DNA from: Sneathiellales bacterium
GTDB taxonomy: Bacteria > Pseudomonadota > Alphaproteobacteria > JANQFL01
Assembly: GCA_028277845.1 (NCBI GenBank)
Contig: JANQFL010000029.1
Span: forward strand, 1 to 64,000
Length of the DNA: 64,000 nt
Direction of reading: 5' to 3'
In this document: positions 17,733 through 28,274 of the stretch, piece by piece
Layout: every line of letters begins with the position of its first letter
Position numbering within the stretch: position 1 is the first letter of the stretch
Program-made: the position numbers and the translations under genes
Notes under the pieces: generated by a model
The model's input: only the letters and a program-made list of their open reading frames with translations
The model's database searches: none
What the model was told of the DNA's origin: nothing

Positions 17733-19835
17733 TCATATCTGCGCCACGGTGCGCAATTTGACCTTGGGGTGAATTTCGTTCTGCGACAGCACGACGGTGG
17801 CGGGCCGGAACCGTTCGATGATGGACCGAACGAACGGACGCACGCCCGGGCTGGTCAGCAGAACCGGGACCTCGCCCTGCTGGGCCAAGGTTTCGAAGGA
17901 TTCGCGCACGGCGGAAATAAAGTCCTGCAGCTTGCTCGGCGACATGCTGAGCTGGCGTTCGTCGCCCTGGCCGACGACGGCTTCGGCGAAGCTTTGTTCC
18001 CATTGCGGCGACAGGGCGACCAGCGGGATGTAACCCGCCGGCGAGACGCTGGAGTTGCTGATTTGGCGGGCCAGGCGGGAACGCACATGCTCGGTCACCT
18101 GGGAGATGTTCTGGGTATAGCCCACCGCCTCGACGACGCCTTCCAATATGGTCGGCAGGTCGCGGATGGAGACGCGCTCGCGCAGCAGGTTCTGCAGTAC
18201 CCGTTGGACGCCGCTGACCGACATCTGCTGCGGGATCAGGTCGGCGACCAGCTTCTGATGTTCGCTCGGCAGTTCGTCCAGCAGTTTCTGGGTTTCGGCA
18301 TAGGACAACAGTTCGGCCATGTTGTCCTTCAGCAGCTCGGTGATATGGGTCGTGATGACGGTCGGCGGGTCGACCACGGTATAACCCCGGAACGAGGCTT
18401 CCTCGCGCGCCGTTTCCTCGACCCACATGGCGGGTAACCTGAATGTCGGTTCGGTGGTGTTTTCTCCGGGCAGGGTGATGGGCTGGCCGCGCGGATCCAT
18501 GACCAGCAGATGCCCGAGCCGCAGGTCGCCCGACCCGGCTTCCACTTCCTTGACCCGCACCACATAGCCGTTGGACGGCAGTTGCATGTTGTCGAGGATG
18601 CGCACGGACGGCATGACGAAGCCCATGTCGCTGGCCAGCTGGCGCCGGAGCGCCTTGATCTGGTCGGTCAGGCCGTGGCCCTGGGTGTCGTTGATCATGG
18701 GCAGCAGGCCGTAGCCCAGTTCGAGCCGTAGGTCGTCGATGGCCAGGGCCGTCGAGATCGGTTCCTCGGCCGGCTGGGCCTCGAGCGCCTCCTGCTCCAG
18801 ACGCTCTTCCTCGACTTCCCGTTCGGTTTCCCGTCTGGTGACGAAGTAGGACAGGCTGCCGGCCACCGCCGCCATCATCAGGAACGGCAGCATGGGAATG
18901 CCCGGCAACAGGGCCAGCGCCACCAACGTGGCCGCGCTCAGACCCAAGGCCTTGGGGTAGCTCGACAGTTGACCGAACAGGGCCTTGTCGGCCGAACCCG
19001 CGACATTGGCCTTGGTCACCAGCAGGCCGGCCGCCGTGGACACGATCAGGGCCGGGATCTGCGACACCAGGCCGTCACCCACCGTCAGCAGAATGTAGCT
19101 GTTGGCGGCGTCGTTGAAGCTCATGTCGTTCTGGGCGACGCCGATGATGATGCCGCCGATGACGTTGATGAAGGTGATGATCAGGCCCGCCACCGCATCG
19201 CCACGGACGAACTTGGCGGCACCGTCCATGGAACCGAAGAACGTGCTTTCGTCTTCCAGGTCCTTGCGCCGGGTGCGGGCCTCCGCTTCGTCGATCAGGC
19301 CCGATGACAGGTCGGCGTCGATGGCCATCTGCTTGCCGGGCATGGCGTCCAGGGTGAAACGGGCCGCCACTTCGGCGATGCGCCCGGAACCCTTGGTGAT
19401 GACGACGAAGTTCACCGTCACCAGAATGGCGAACACGATGATGCCGATGACGAAATTGCCCTGCATGACGAACGCGCCGAAGGCCTCGATCACATGACCG
19501 GCGGCCGCCGGCCCTTCATGGCCGTGCGACAGAATCAGCCGGGTCGACGCCACGTTGAGCGACAGGCGCAACATGGTGGCGATCAGCAACAGGGTGGGAA
19601 ACGAACTGAATTCCAGGGGCTTGGCGATGAACAGGCACGTCATCATCACCAACACCGACAGGGTGATGGAGGTCGCCAGGGAGATGTCCAGCAGCCACGT
19701 GGGCAGCGGCAGGAACAGCACCACGAGGATGCACATGACGCCGATGGCCAGCGCGACGTCGCCGCGCTTCAGCAGCGTCGTCAGTCCGGCGAGCGGATCG
19801 CCCCCCTGCGCCTCGTCTGTTGAGGTCTCGCTCAT
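17733..19835 (-). CDS. flhA: Flagellar export gate protein FlhA
   Basis: Inner-membrane core of the flagellar type III export gate. 700 residues: an N-terminal membrane half with eight predicted helices (for example AIGVMCILVVLFLPLPTWLL) and the highly conserved FHIPEP-type loop region containing DAMPGKQMAIDADLSSGLID and ARTRRKDLEDESTFFG, then a cytoplasmic domain ending around VLSQNEIHPKVKLRTV. Reads flbD-flhA-flhF-flhG. Confidence 0.97.
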   Translation of the reverse strand: MSETSTDEAQGGDPLAGLTTLLKRGDVALAIGVMCILVVLFLPLPTWLLDISLATSITLSVLVMMTCLFIAKPLEFSSFPTLLLIATMLRLSLNVASTRLILSHGHEGPAAAGHVIEAFGAFVMQGNFVIGIIVFAILVTVNFVVITKGSGRIAEVAARFTLDAMPGKQMAIDADLSSGLIDEAEARTRRKDLEDESTFFGSMDGAAKFVRGDAVAGLIITFINVIGGIIIGVAQNDMSFNDAANSYILLTVGDGLVSQIPALIVSTAAGLLVTKANVAGSADKALFGQLSSYPKALGLSAATLVALALLPGIPMLPFLMMAAVAGSLSYFVTRRETEREVEEERLEQEALEAQPAEEPISTALAIDDLRLELGYGLLPMINDTQGHGLTDQIKALRRQLASDMGFVMPSVRILDNMQLPSNGYVVRVKEVEAGSGDLRLGHLLVMDPRGQPITLPGENTTEPTFRLPAMWVEETAREEASFRGYTVVDPPTVITTHITELLKDNMAELLSYAETQKLLDELPSEHQKLVADLIPQQMSVSGVQRVLQNLLRERVSIRDLPTILEGVVEAVGYTQNISQVTEHVRSRLARQISNSSVSPAGYIPLVALSPQWEQSFAEAVVGQGDERQLSMSPSKLQDFISAVRESFETLAQQGEVPVLLTSPGVRPFVRSIIERFRPATVVLSQNEIHPKVKLRTVAQI

Positions 19836-19853
19836 TTCGAGCTTATCCGGTCC

Positions 19854-21230
<1,377 letters not shown>

Positions 21231-21249
21231 TTTATTCTCCTTGGTCCGG

Positions 21250-22017
21250 CTAGTCGAAGTAGTGCAGTTTCTTTGCCGGGGGCAAAATCGTGTTGAGTAA
21301 CATTTCCAGCCGGCGCGGATTTTCCTGGCGGCCGATCGACGACGCGGCCATCAGATAAACCTCGTTAAGCAAACGCTCCTCGTCCGCATTGCGCTCGAGC
21401 TTCGAGGCGAGCGGCGAGAACACCATGTTGGCGAGGATGGCGCCGTAAAAGGTTGTCAGCAGGGCGACGGCCATGGCCGGCCCGATGCTGGACGGATCGT
21501 CCAGCGTGCCGAGCATCTGCACCAGGCCGATCAACGTGCCGATCAGACCCATGGCCGGCGCGACCTCCGCCGCCTTGCGTAGGATGCTGGCGCTTTTCAT
21601 ATGGCGGCTGGCCGTGGCCGCGGCTTCCGTGCGCAGGATCCGCTCGACCTCGTCGCCCGGCGTGCCGTCGATCACCATGGTCAGCGCCTTGGTCAGGAAT
21701 TTCTCGCCGGCGGCCGACTCCAGACCCTTCTGCAGGCCCAGAACACCTTCCTTGCGGGCGTGTTCGGCATAGCGCATGACGGCGTAGGCGGCGTCGCCCG
21801 GGTCCGTGGCATGGTTGAACAGGGTGCGGCCGATAATGGCCGGTGCACCCATGATTTCGCGCAAGCTGAAGCACACCATGGTCACCGCACCGGTGCCGAA
21901 TATGACGATGAGGACGGACGGCAGATTGAAGAACGCGCCCGGCGTGCCGCCCAGTATCAGGGCGAGCAGAACAAGGCCGAATGCGACGACAATGCCTATG
22001 AGGGTTGCCAGATCCAT
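21250..22017 (-). CDS. motA: Flagellar stator protein MotA (PomA type)
   Basis: Ion-channel stator subunit. 255 residues with four membrane helices: residues 1-25, 30-50, and the pair around APAMGLIGTLIGLVQML and AVALLTTFYGAILANMVFSPL. The cytoplasmic loop includes charged residues in RYAEHARKEGVLGLQKGLE, matching the FliG-contacting loop. The sequence resembles the PomA/MotA group more than E. coli MotA. No motB lies next to it, which is unusual. Confidence 0.92.
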   Translation of the reverse strand: MDLATLIGIVVAFGLVLLALILGGTPGAFFNLPSVLIVIFGTGAVTMVCFSLREIMGAPAIIGRTLFNHATDPGDAAYAVMRYAEHARKEGVLGLQKGLESAAGEKFLTKALTMVIDGTPGDEVERILRTEAAATASRHMKSASILRKAAEVAPAMGLIGTLIGLVQMLGTLDDPSSIGPAMAVALLTTFYGAILANMVFSPLASKLERNADEERLLNEVYLMAASSIGRQENPRRLEMLLNTILPPAKKLHYFD

Positions 22018-22067
22018 GGTTGTTGTTGTCTTCGTTGTCCCGATTTATCCGTTCACACCGCCGCGGG

Positions 22068-22466
22068 TCAGTACCGCTCGGCCTTGATGATTTCCGTCAT
22101 GGTGACGCCCAGGCGGTCTTCCACGACGACCACTTCACCGCGGGCCACCAGGCGGTTGTTGACATAGATGTCGATCGCCTCGCCGACCTTGCGGTCCAGC
22201 TCGACGACTGTGCCCTTGCCCAACTTCATCAGGTCGCTGACCTGAATGTGGGTCTTGCCCAGCACGGCGGATACGTTGACCGGAATGTCATAGACGGCTT
22301 CCAGGTCGGTTGCGGTCCGTACGCCGTCCAGGTCGTCCATCGGTACCTGATCGGCCGCTTCCGCATCGGCGCTGAAGTCCTCCGTGGCATCCGGCGCCTC
22401 TTCCGCGGACTCCGGCGTTTCCTCGGCCAGGTCCTCAAGTTCCAGTTCTTCTTCGTTTCCCTCCAT
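22068..22466 (-). CDS. fliN: Flagellar motor switch protein FliN
   Basis: C-ring switch component. 132 residues: a long acidic Glu/Asp/Ala-rich N-terminus (about 1-50), then the SpoA domain (PVNVSAVLGKTHIQVSDLMKLG, YVNNRLVARGEVVVVEDRLG). GGAGACCCTC precedes the ATG. Located between fliH and motA, and transcribed with fliF-fliG-fliH. Confidence 0.94.
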   Translation of the reverse strand: MEGNEEELELEDLAEETPESAEEAPDATEDFSADAEAADQVPMDDLDGVRTATDLEAVYDIPVNVSAVLGKTHIQVSDLMKLGKGTVVELDRKVGEAIDIYVNNRLVARGEVVVVEDRLGVTMTEIIKAERY

Positions 22467-22504
22467 GAGGGTCTCCTACTGTCTGTTCGGTTCCTGGAAC
22501 CGGG

Positions 22505-23389
22505 TTACGTCGTTTCGTTCGGGACGTCCATCTGGACGTCGGCATCCGTCTGTATCGTTTCCGTTTCGGCGGCCGGCTGCGGTTCCAACTCGGCGCCGGC
22601 ATCGGTCTGTATCGTTTCCGTTTCGGTGGCCGGCTGTGGTTCCAACTCCGCGCCGGCATCCGTCTGTATCGTTTCCGTATCGGCGGCTGGCTGTGGTTCC
22701 AACTCCGCGTCGGCATCCGGCCCCGCCTGCGGTTGGCCGCGGGCAAGACCGCCACTGACAAAACGGGTGATCGCGTCCTGAATTTGGGATTCAAGGGCGG
22801 CGGAATCCCGTTCGGCGCCGCCATCGGCCCACTCGACCCGGCAGTCGGCACCCTGCAGATCGTCGTCAGGCAACAAAATGACGCGGCCGCCGAAAGCGCT
22901 TCGTGCGGCGATGTCGTCGATGCGTGGCTTCAGGGTCTCGACCACCATCACGGACGCCCGGACGACAATCCGAGGCTCCTCGCGCAGGTCCGCAAGACAA
23001 TCGTTCACAAGGGCTTCGACTTCCATCGCCGGCTGGCGGGCGATCAAGGCCGGCGCGAGTTTGCGGGCGATGGTCACGGACATGTCCGCCGCGTCGCGCC
23101 GGATGGCCTGAAAGTCCTCGTCGTACCGCCTCATGATGTCGCCGATCGAAGCTTCGACCGACGTCAACGTGTTGGCAACGATTTGTTCGATTTCCGTACG
23201 GGCTTCGGCCAGTCCGGCCTGATGCCCTTCCGTCCGGGCCTGCGCGCACGCAGCCTGAAGCTGCGCCTCGTCGTAGGTCGGCGCGGCCTTTTTCTCGGCC
23301 TGCGCCTTTTCCTCGGCGGCGATGTCCTCCGGCGCGAACGAGCGCTCGAACAGGTATTTGGATGCGGACACCATGGTTTCGTCGGTCAT
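22505..23389 (-). CDS. fliH: Flagellar assembly protein FliH
   Basis: Regulator of the FliI ATPase that links it to the C-ring. 294 residues: an acidic, Ala/Glu-rich N-terminus, the coiled-coil section with repeated Ala/Glu heptads, and a V-ATPase E-subunit-like C-domain (about 120-215, including RKLAPALIARQPAMEVEALV). Residues 225-281 are three tandem copies of a 19-residue unit (consensus DAGAELEPQPAAETETIQT), a low-complexity acidic tail not needed by the fold. Its ATG overlaps the fliG stop (TGATG). Confidence 0.9.
   Translation of the reverse strand: MTDETMVSASKYLFERSFAPEDIAAEEKAQAEKKAAPTYDEAQLQAACAQARTEGHQAGLAEARTEIEQIVANTLTSVEASIGDIMRRYDEDFQAIRRDAADMSVTIARKLAPALIARQPAMEVEALVNDCLADLREEPRIVVRASVMVVETLKPRIDDIAARSAFGGRVILLPDDDLQGADCRVEWADGGAERDSAALESQIQDAITRFVSGGLARGQPQAGPDADAELEPQPAADTETIQTDAGAELEPQPATETETIQTDAGAELEPQPAAETETIQTDADVQMDVPNETT
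22547..22717. repeat. Three tandem 57-bp repeats inside fliH
   Basis: Three in-frame copies of a 57-bp unit encode the 19-residue acidic Pro/Glu/Thr repeat near the FliH C-terminus. Copies are nearly identical at DNA level (shared phrase GTCTGTATCGTTTCCGT on the plus strand), implying recent duplication and probable copy-number variation between strains. Confidence 0.9.
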
Positions 23390-24411
23390 CAGTAAATGAG
23401 CTCGTCTTCGCCCTTGTTGTCGGACAGGACGATGTCGCCGCCGGCGGCCAGGTCTTTGGCCGCGGTGACCATCTCCATCTGGCTTTCGTCCACGTCGCGC
23501 AGGCGGACCGGGCCCATGGCCTCCATATCCTCGCGCAGGATGCGGGCGGCGCGTTCGGACATATTGCTGAAGAACAGGTCGCGCAGCGTGTCGGACGCCC
23601 CCTTGAGGGCGAGCGCCAACCGGTCCTTGTCGACGGCGCGCAGCAATGTCTGAACGCCGCTCGGATCCAGCTTGATCAGATCCTCGAAAGTAAACATCAG
23701 GGCCTTGATGCGTTCGGCGGATTCGCGGTTGCGTTCCTCCAAGGCGTTGAGGAAGCGGGATTCGGCGTTGCGGTCCAGGTTGTTGAAGATTTCGGCAATC
23801 AGTTCATGGCTGTCGCGCCGGTTGGTGCGCGCCAGGTTGGACATGAATTCGATGCGCAGGGTCTGCTCGACCTTATCGAGCACTTCCTTTTGCACAGCCT
23901 CCATACGCAGCATGCGCAGGACGACTTCCATGGCGAAGTCTTCGGGCAGTTCGGCCAGCACGCGGGCGGCGTGCTCCGGCTTGATCTTGGAGACGACGAC
24001 CGCAACCGTCTGCGGGTATTCGTTCTTCAGGTAGTTGGCGAGAACGGTCTCGTTGACGTTGCCCAGCTTGTCCCACATGGTGCGGCCGGCCGGACCGCGG
24101 ATTTCCTCCATGATGGAATCGACACGCTCGGGCGGCAGGGCGTTCATCAACATGCGTTCCGTGCTGTCGAACGAACCGACCAGTGACCCGGTTGTCGTGA
24201 TCAGCGCGGCGAATTCGTTGAACAGCTCTTCCATGACATCGGAGCTGACATTGCCCAACTGCGCCATGGTCTGTGAAATCTCGCGGATTTCGTCGTCCTC
24301 GAGCTGCTCCCAAAGGATCGTGCTTTGATCTTCGCCGACGGCCAGCATCATGATCGCCGCCTTCTGGGCGCCGGTCAGATGCTTGATATCCGTGATATTG
24401 ACGTTACCCAT
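23389..24411 (-). CDS. fliG: Flagellar motor switch protein FliG
   Basis: Rotor protein that couples the MS ring to the C ring and receives torque from MotA. 340 residues with the N-terminal FliF-binding domain ([17 protein letters not shown]), the middle domain, and the C-terminal torque domain with charged residues ([38 protein letters not shown]). Second gene of the fliF operon. Confidence 0.97.
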   Translation of the reverse strand: MGNVNITDIKHLTGAQKAAIMMLAVGEDQSTILWEQLEDDEIREISQTMAQLGNVSSDVMEELFNEFAALITTTGSLVGSFDSTERMLMNALPPERVDSIMEEIRGPAGRTMWDKLGNVNETVLANYLKNEYPQTVAVVVSKIKPEHAARVLAELPEDFAMEVVLRMLRMEAVQKEVLDKVEQTLRIEFMSNLARTNRRDSHELIAEIFNNLDRNAESRFLNALEERNRESAERIKALMFTFEDLIKLDPSGVQTLLRAVDKDRLALALKGASDTLRDLFFSNMSERAARILREDMEAMGPVRLRDVDESQMEMVTAAKDLAAGGDIVLSDNKGEDELIY

Positions 24412-24430
24412 GATTTACGGATCCGCTTCC

Positions 24431-26104
24431 TTAGGCGTCCTGGTAGAGCCAGTTGCGCATGATGGCGACGGTTTCGTCCGGATGTTTGGTCACCAGCTCG
24501 GCGATCCGTTTGGTCGGCGAGGTGCGCACCTGGCCTTCGATGCGGTCGACGTCCAGTCCGTCCTGGCCGCCGCCTTCGCTGGTCAGGTTCTCCACCGGCA
24601 CCCCATCGGGGCCGATCTCGCCGGCAATCATGCCGTCCGGTCCCGGCAGAACGCCGGCCGTGGCATCGGTCAGCTGTTTGGTCGATGCGGCGACGGCATC
24701 CGCGGCGATCGTCAGGCCACGCGAGACCAGGGGCCGCACCACCAACAGCAGGACCAGCACGCCGACCACCGTCAACACCAGCATTTCGGCAACGCGGAAG
24801 TAATCGTTCTTGGTCAAGCCGAGGAAGGAGGCGTCCTCATCCTCGTCGCCGAATTCGTTGAGCGGAACGAATTCCATATTAACGATTTCGATGGTATCGC
24901 CACGGTCTTCGTCAAATCCGATGACGGACTGGACCAGAGACTGCAATTGCTCGACTTCGTCTTCGCTCCGCGGGGCGTAGGTCCGTTCGCCGTTTTCATC
25001 CTCGCCGACGATGCCGTTGACCAGCACGGCAACCGAAATGCGTTTGACGGCGCCGGCTTCGTGGACCTCGGTTTTCGTCGTCTTGGAGATCTCGAAGTTG
25101 GTGGTTTCTTCCAGGCGTGAATTGGAGGACAGGGACCCCGGACCGGCGCTGGCATCGGCGCCTTCCGGCAGATTGCCCGCGACCGTGACCGGTTGCTCGC
25201 CTTCGCTTTCACTCGATTGCGCCTTTTCCTCGACGGCCTGGCTGGAACGGACGACCTGGCCGTCGGGGTCGAACAGCTCGGCGTTCGTGGTCGAGCGCTC
25301 CATGTCGAGTTCGATGGTCACCTCGGCGCGGACATTGCCCAGTCCGACGCGGTTTTGCAGCAGTTCCTCGATGGCCGACTTGTAACGCCGCTGCAGGGCT
25401 ATGCGTTTTTCTTCCAGCGTCGACATAGCCTGGGTTTCGCCGCCTTCCTGACTGCGGGCCAATAGCGAACCGCGGCCGTCGACGATGGATATGGCGCCGG
25501 TCTTCAAGCCGGGTACGGCGGCCGCCACCAAATGCCGGATGGACAGAACCTGTTCCTTGTCCAGCCGCGACCCACCCTGCATTTTGAGAATGATCGATGC
25601 GGTGGGTTCTTCCTTTTGCCGGGTGAACACTTCACGCTTGGGCAACACCAGATGCACTCGGGCGCCGGCGACACGGTCTATGGTCCGGATGGTGCGCGCC
25701 AGTTCCCCTTCCAGCGCCCTGAGACGGTTGATGTTCTGAACGAAACTGGTGGTGCCCAGGGATTGGCTGCGATCGAACAATTCGTATCCCAACGAGCCGC
25801 CCGCCGGCAGGCCTTCCTGGGCCAGCGTGACGCGGGTTTTCAGGACCTGCGACGACGCGACATAGATCTCCGAGCCGTTGTTGCGCAGTTCGTAGGGGAC
25901 GTTCATGCCGTCAAGGCGGCTGGCAATCTGCCCCGAGTCCTGTAGGTCAAGACCGCTGTAGAGCAGCTCCATATTGGGTGCTGAAAGACGGGTTGTGACA
26001 AAGAAAAAGAAGCCGATCAGCGCGGCCGCGACGCCAAGCATGAGTGCCAGCTTCGATGGTCCCATGCCACGGAATATCTGGACAAGTCCGCCCACGTGTT
26101 TCAC
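24431..26104 (-). CDS. fliF: Flagellar MS-ring protein FliF
   Basis: Forms the MS ring in the inner membrane. 557 residues: first membrane helix at about 18-40 (KLALMLGVAAALIGFFFFVT), periplasmic ring-building domains including MELLYSGLDLQDSGQIASRL and RTIRTIDRVAGARVHLVLP, a second helix at about 440-462, and a C-terminal FliG-binding tail. The start is GTG with GGAACGAG just before it. First gene of the eleven-gene minus-strand run. Confidence 0.96.
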   Translation of the reverse strand: MKHVGGLVQIFRGMGPSKLALMLGVAAALIGFFFFVTTRLSAPNMELLYSGLDLQDSGQIASRLDGMNVPYELRNNGSEIYVASSQVLKTRVTLAQEGLPAGGSLGYELFDRSQSLGTTSFVQNINRLRALEGELARTIRTIDRVAGARVHLVLPKREVFTRQKEEPTASIILKMQGGSRLDKEQVLSIRHLVAAAVPGLKTGAISIVDGRGSLLARSQEGGETQAMSTLEEKRIALQRRYKSAIEELLQNRVGLGNVRAEVTIELDMERSTTNAELFDPDGQVVRSSQAVEEKAQSSESEGEQPVTVAGNLPEGADASAGPGSLSSNSRLEETTNFEISKTTKTEVHEAGAVKRISVAVLVNGIVGEDENGERTYAPRSEDEVEQLQSLVQSVIGFDEDRGDTIEIVNMEFVPLNEFGDEDEDASFLGLTKNDYFRVAEMLVLTVVGVLVLLLVVRPLVSRGLTIAADAVAASTKQLTDATAGVLPGPDGMIAGEIGPDGVPVENLTSEGGGQDGLDVDRIEGQVRTSPTKRIAELVTKHPDETVAIMRNWLYQDA

Positions 26105-26183
26105 CTCGTTCCGTTTGCCACTTCCCTCGGAGACGCATTGAACGCGCCGCCTCCTTGATGGTCATCACGGTGACAGGTGCTGG

Positions 26184-26199
26184 TGAATAACTGGTTAAC
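26184..26199. promoter_or_regulatory. Candidate CtrA-binding site upstream of fliF (one mismatch)
   Basis: TGAATAACTGGTTAAC is TGAA-N7-TTAAC, one base from consensus, 80 bp upstream of fliF. In Caulobacter fliF is a CtrA-activated early flagellar promoter, so the location is apt; binding is not shown. Confidence 0.45.
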
Positions 26200-26267
26200 T
26201 TGCGGCAAATATTGCCTACTTGGGAACCGGTGGCGGGTTCAAGCAGGTGCCGTTGCGAAGCGGCGGG

Positions 26268-26305
26268 AAAAAAAGACCGCCCTCCGGAAGATCCGAAAGG
26301 CGGTC
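26268..26305 (-). terminator. Rho-independent terminator of sciP
   Basis: On the minus strand, GACCGCC and GGCGGTC (26299-26305 and 26275-26281) form a 7-bp stem, followed by seven Ts (26268-26274). It lies 76 bp after the sciP stop and isolates sciP from the fliF operon. Confidence 0.85.
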
Positions 26306-26381
26306 CGACTTAAAAATGAATTGTCTAAAAAGGAATTCGCTGCAAATACCTGATCGTGCGGACGTTGTCGCGTCCGGCCCA

Positions 26382-26690
26382 TCAGTCGTCGCCGAGAGGC
26401 GACATTTCAGGGCGGTAATCTTGGATGCGCGTCGCGCGGAGTCCGGGCATACCGTGGTTGTCAATGGCGTTCTGCCAGGCCATGAATTCTTCGACGGACA
26501 ACGTGTAGCGGCGGCATGCGTCCTCAAGGCTGATCAAGCCGCCGCGGACAGCCGCGACGACTTCAGCCTTGCGCCGAATGACCCAACGCTTCGTATTTGG
26601 CGGTGGGAGGTCTTGATGCGTCATCGGGCGCCCCCCGGGGCCGATAATGCAGGTGACCTGTTTTTGGTCATGGTCTGGCATAACACTCAT
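26382..26690 (-). CDS. sciP: CtrA inhibitory protein SciP (DUF1153)
   Basis: Small helix-turn-helix protein that binds CtrA and blocks its activation of target promoters. 102 residues; the hallmark is LPPPNTKRWVIRRKAEVVAAVRGG (split here as LPPPNTKRWV and IRRKAEVVAAVRGG), then the HTH around ISLEDACRRYTLSVEEFMAW. ACGAGG lies 5 nt before the ATG at 26690. Located between flgE and fliF, in the same window as ctrA and chpT. Confidence 0.92.
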   Translation of the reverse strand: MSVMPDHDQKQVTCIIGPGGRPMTHQDLPPPNTKRWVIRRKAEVVAAVRGGLISLEDACRRYTLSVEEFMAWQNAIDNHGMPGLRATRIQDYRPEMSPLGDD

Positions 26691-26774
26691 TGCCTCGTTG
26701 TACTCGTGACGAGGGAGACCGTAGCAATCCGGTTTTAAAAAATGGCTAAGGAATGTGGTTAATCAGGGGTAAAG

Positions 26775-26807
26775 CCGGGGGTCAGGGAGACGGTCTGAAA
26801 CCCCCGG
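26775..26807 (-). terminator. Probable terminator after flgE
   Basis: Inverted repeat CCGGGGGT / ACCCCCGG (26775-26782 and 26800-26807), beginning 14 bp beyond the flgE stop on the minus strand. Only a short T-run follows (TTTACCCC), so termination may be partial. Confidence 0.6.
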
Positions 26808-26820
26808 TTTCCCAACATTT

Positions 26821-28191
26821 TTATCGTTTCAACCTGATCAGCTCTTCAAGCATCTGATCGGATGTGGTGATAATTTTGCCGCTCGCGGAATAAGCGCGTT
26901 GGGTGACGATCATGTCGGAGAATTCGCGCGCCAGGTCAACGGTCGACCCCTCCAGAGAGGCCGGCGCCACCGTTCCGGAGCCACCGATACCGGCTTCCAG
27001 CAGATTGAACTGGCCGCTGGCCTCGGTCTCGATATAGGCGTTACCGTTCTGGTTGCCCAGACCGTTGGCGTTCGAGAACGTCGCAACGGGCAGCTTGTAG
27101 ATGTCGGTACTGGTGCCATTGTCGAACAGCGCCGTGACGACGCCCTTCTCGCTTACCTTCACGCCCTTCAGGTCACCGAAGATGTTGCCGTCGACGATGG
27201 CCGAGGTCAGGTTGGAGGCCGTGTCGAACTGGGTCAGGCCGTCGTTCGAGTTGTCGGTTCCCAGATCCAGGTTGATCGAGTTGTTGGCCAGGCCGAGGCT
27301 TGACGCCCAGGTCACGGTCAGCGGGAAGTTGACGCCCGAGGGGGTAATACCCGAACCGCCGCCATCGACCAGTGCGGTGGCGCCAATGTCATAGGTGCCA
27401 TCGGTGTTGAAGGCAACGGTGCCCGAGGCAACCACGCCGTCGGGATGCGCTGTGGCGTCGGCGTCCGTATCCGGCTCGATGTAAACTTCCACATACCACT
27501 GGTTGGCGGTGGCGCTCTTCAGATAACCGAACGTCATCGTGCGGTTGCCGCCTTGCGAATCGACGATCTTCACGCTGCGTTCGAAGTCCGGGGTAATGGT
27601 GCCGTCCGCCAAGTCGCCGGCGGTGTAGGAACCGATGCTGCTGTTGACCGTCTGCGAGGCCTGCAGGTTGGCGGCCAAGGCGATCGACGTGGTCGGCGAC
27701 GCGGTGCCGGTCAGGCCGGTGATATTAACCGTTTCCAGCACCGTCAGATCGCTGCGGTTGGAGGGAATGTTGCCGCTCGAATCGATGGGCCAGCCTTGCA
27801 GGTAGTAGCCGCCGGCGTTTTTCAGGTCGCCGTTTTCGTCGGGCACGAACGAGCCGGCCCGCGTGTACATGTAGGTCCCGTTGGTCGCGGTCGGGTTGGC
27901 CAAGGCGTTGACGACGAAGAAGCCGTCGCCGTTGATCGCCAGGTCGGTCGGCGACGACGACGATTGCAGCAGGCCCTGCTTGTCGATCTGGGCGAACGGG
28001 GCGGACGAGACACCGCCGGGCGAATAGGCGGAGACGGTCGCGGATTCCGTCACCAGTGTGGAAAACTTGGCACGGGTTTCCTTGTAGCCGATCGTATTCA
28101 CGTTCGAGATGTTGTCGGCGATGATTCCCATGGCCTGGGACTGCGCCGACAGGCCCGAAACGCCTGATAGCATTGCACCATATAAACTCAT
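26821..28191 (-). CDS. flgE: Flagellar hook protein FlgE
   Basis: Structural subunit of the hook. 456 residues with the rod/hook N-terminal motif (MSLYGAMLSGVSGLSAQSQAM, then ADNISNVNTIGYKETRA), a Thr/Ser/Gly/Asn-rich variable centre, and the C-terminal helix VDLAREFSDMIVTQRAYSAS and KIITTSDQMLEELIRL. AAGGAG precedes the ATG. Last gene of the fliK-flgD-flgE unit. Confidence 0.96.
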   Translation of the reverse strand: MSLYGAMLSGVSGLSAQSQAMGIIADNISNVNTIGYKETRAKFSTLVTESATVSAYSPGGVSSAPFAQIDKQGLLQSSSSPTDLAINGDGFFVVNALANPTATNGTYMYTRAGSFVPDENGDLKNAGGYYLQGWPIDSSGNIPSNRSDLTVLETVNITGLTGTASPTTSIALAANLQASQTVNSSIGSYTAGDLADGTITPDFERSVKIVDSQGGNRTMTFGYLKSATANQWYVEVYIEPDTDADATAHPDGVVASGTVAFNTDGTYDIGATALVDGGGSGITPSGVNFPLTVTWASSLGLANNSINLDLGTDNSNDGLTQFDTASNLTSAIVDGNIFGDLKGVKVSEKGVVTALFDNGTSTDIYKLPVATFSNANGLGNQNGNAYIETEASGQFNLLEAGIGGSGTVAPASLEGSTVDLAREFSDMIVTQRAYSASGKIITTSDQMLEELIRLKR

Positions 28192-28274
28192 TGATACGTC
28201 TCCTTATTACGGTCTTCTGTTGGCAATCCGTCGAAATGCAATTCCGGACGCTCCATTTTGGTGCGCATGCCGGC

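Noticed and set aside
22547-22717. CRISPR-like array
   Set aside because: The repeats are contiguous, in frame and without spacers; they are a coding minisatellite in fliH.
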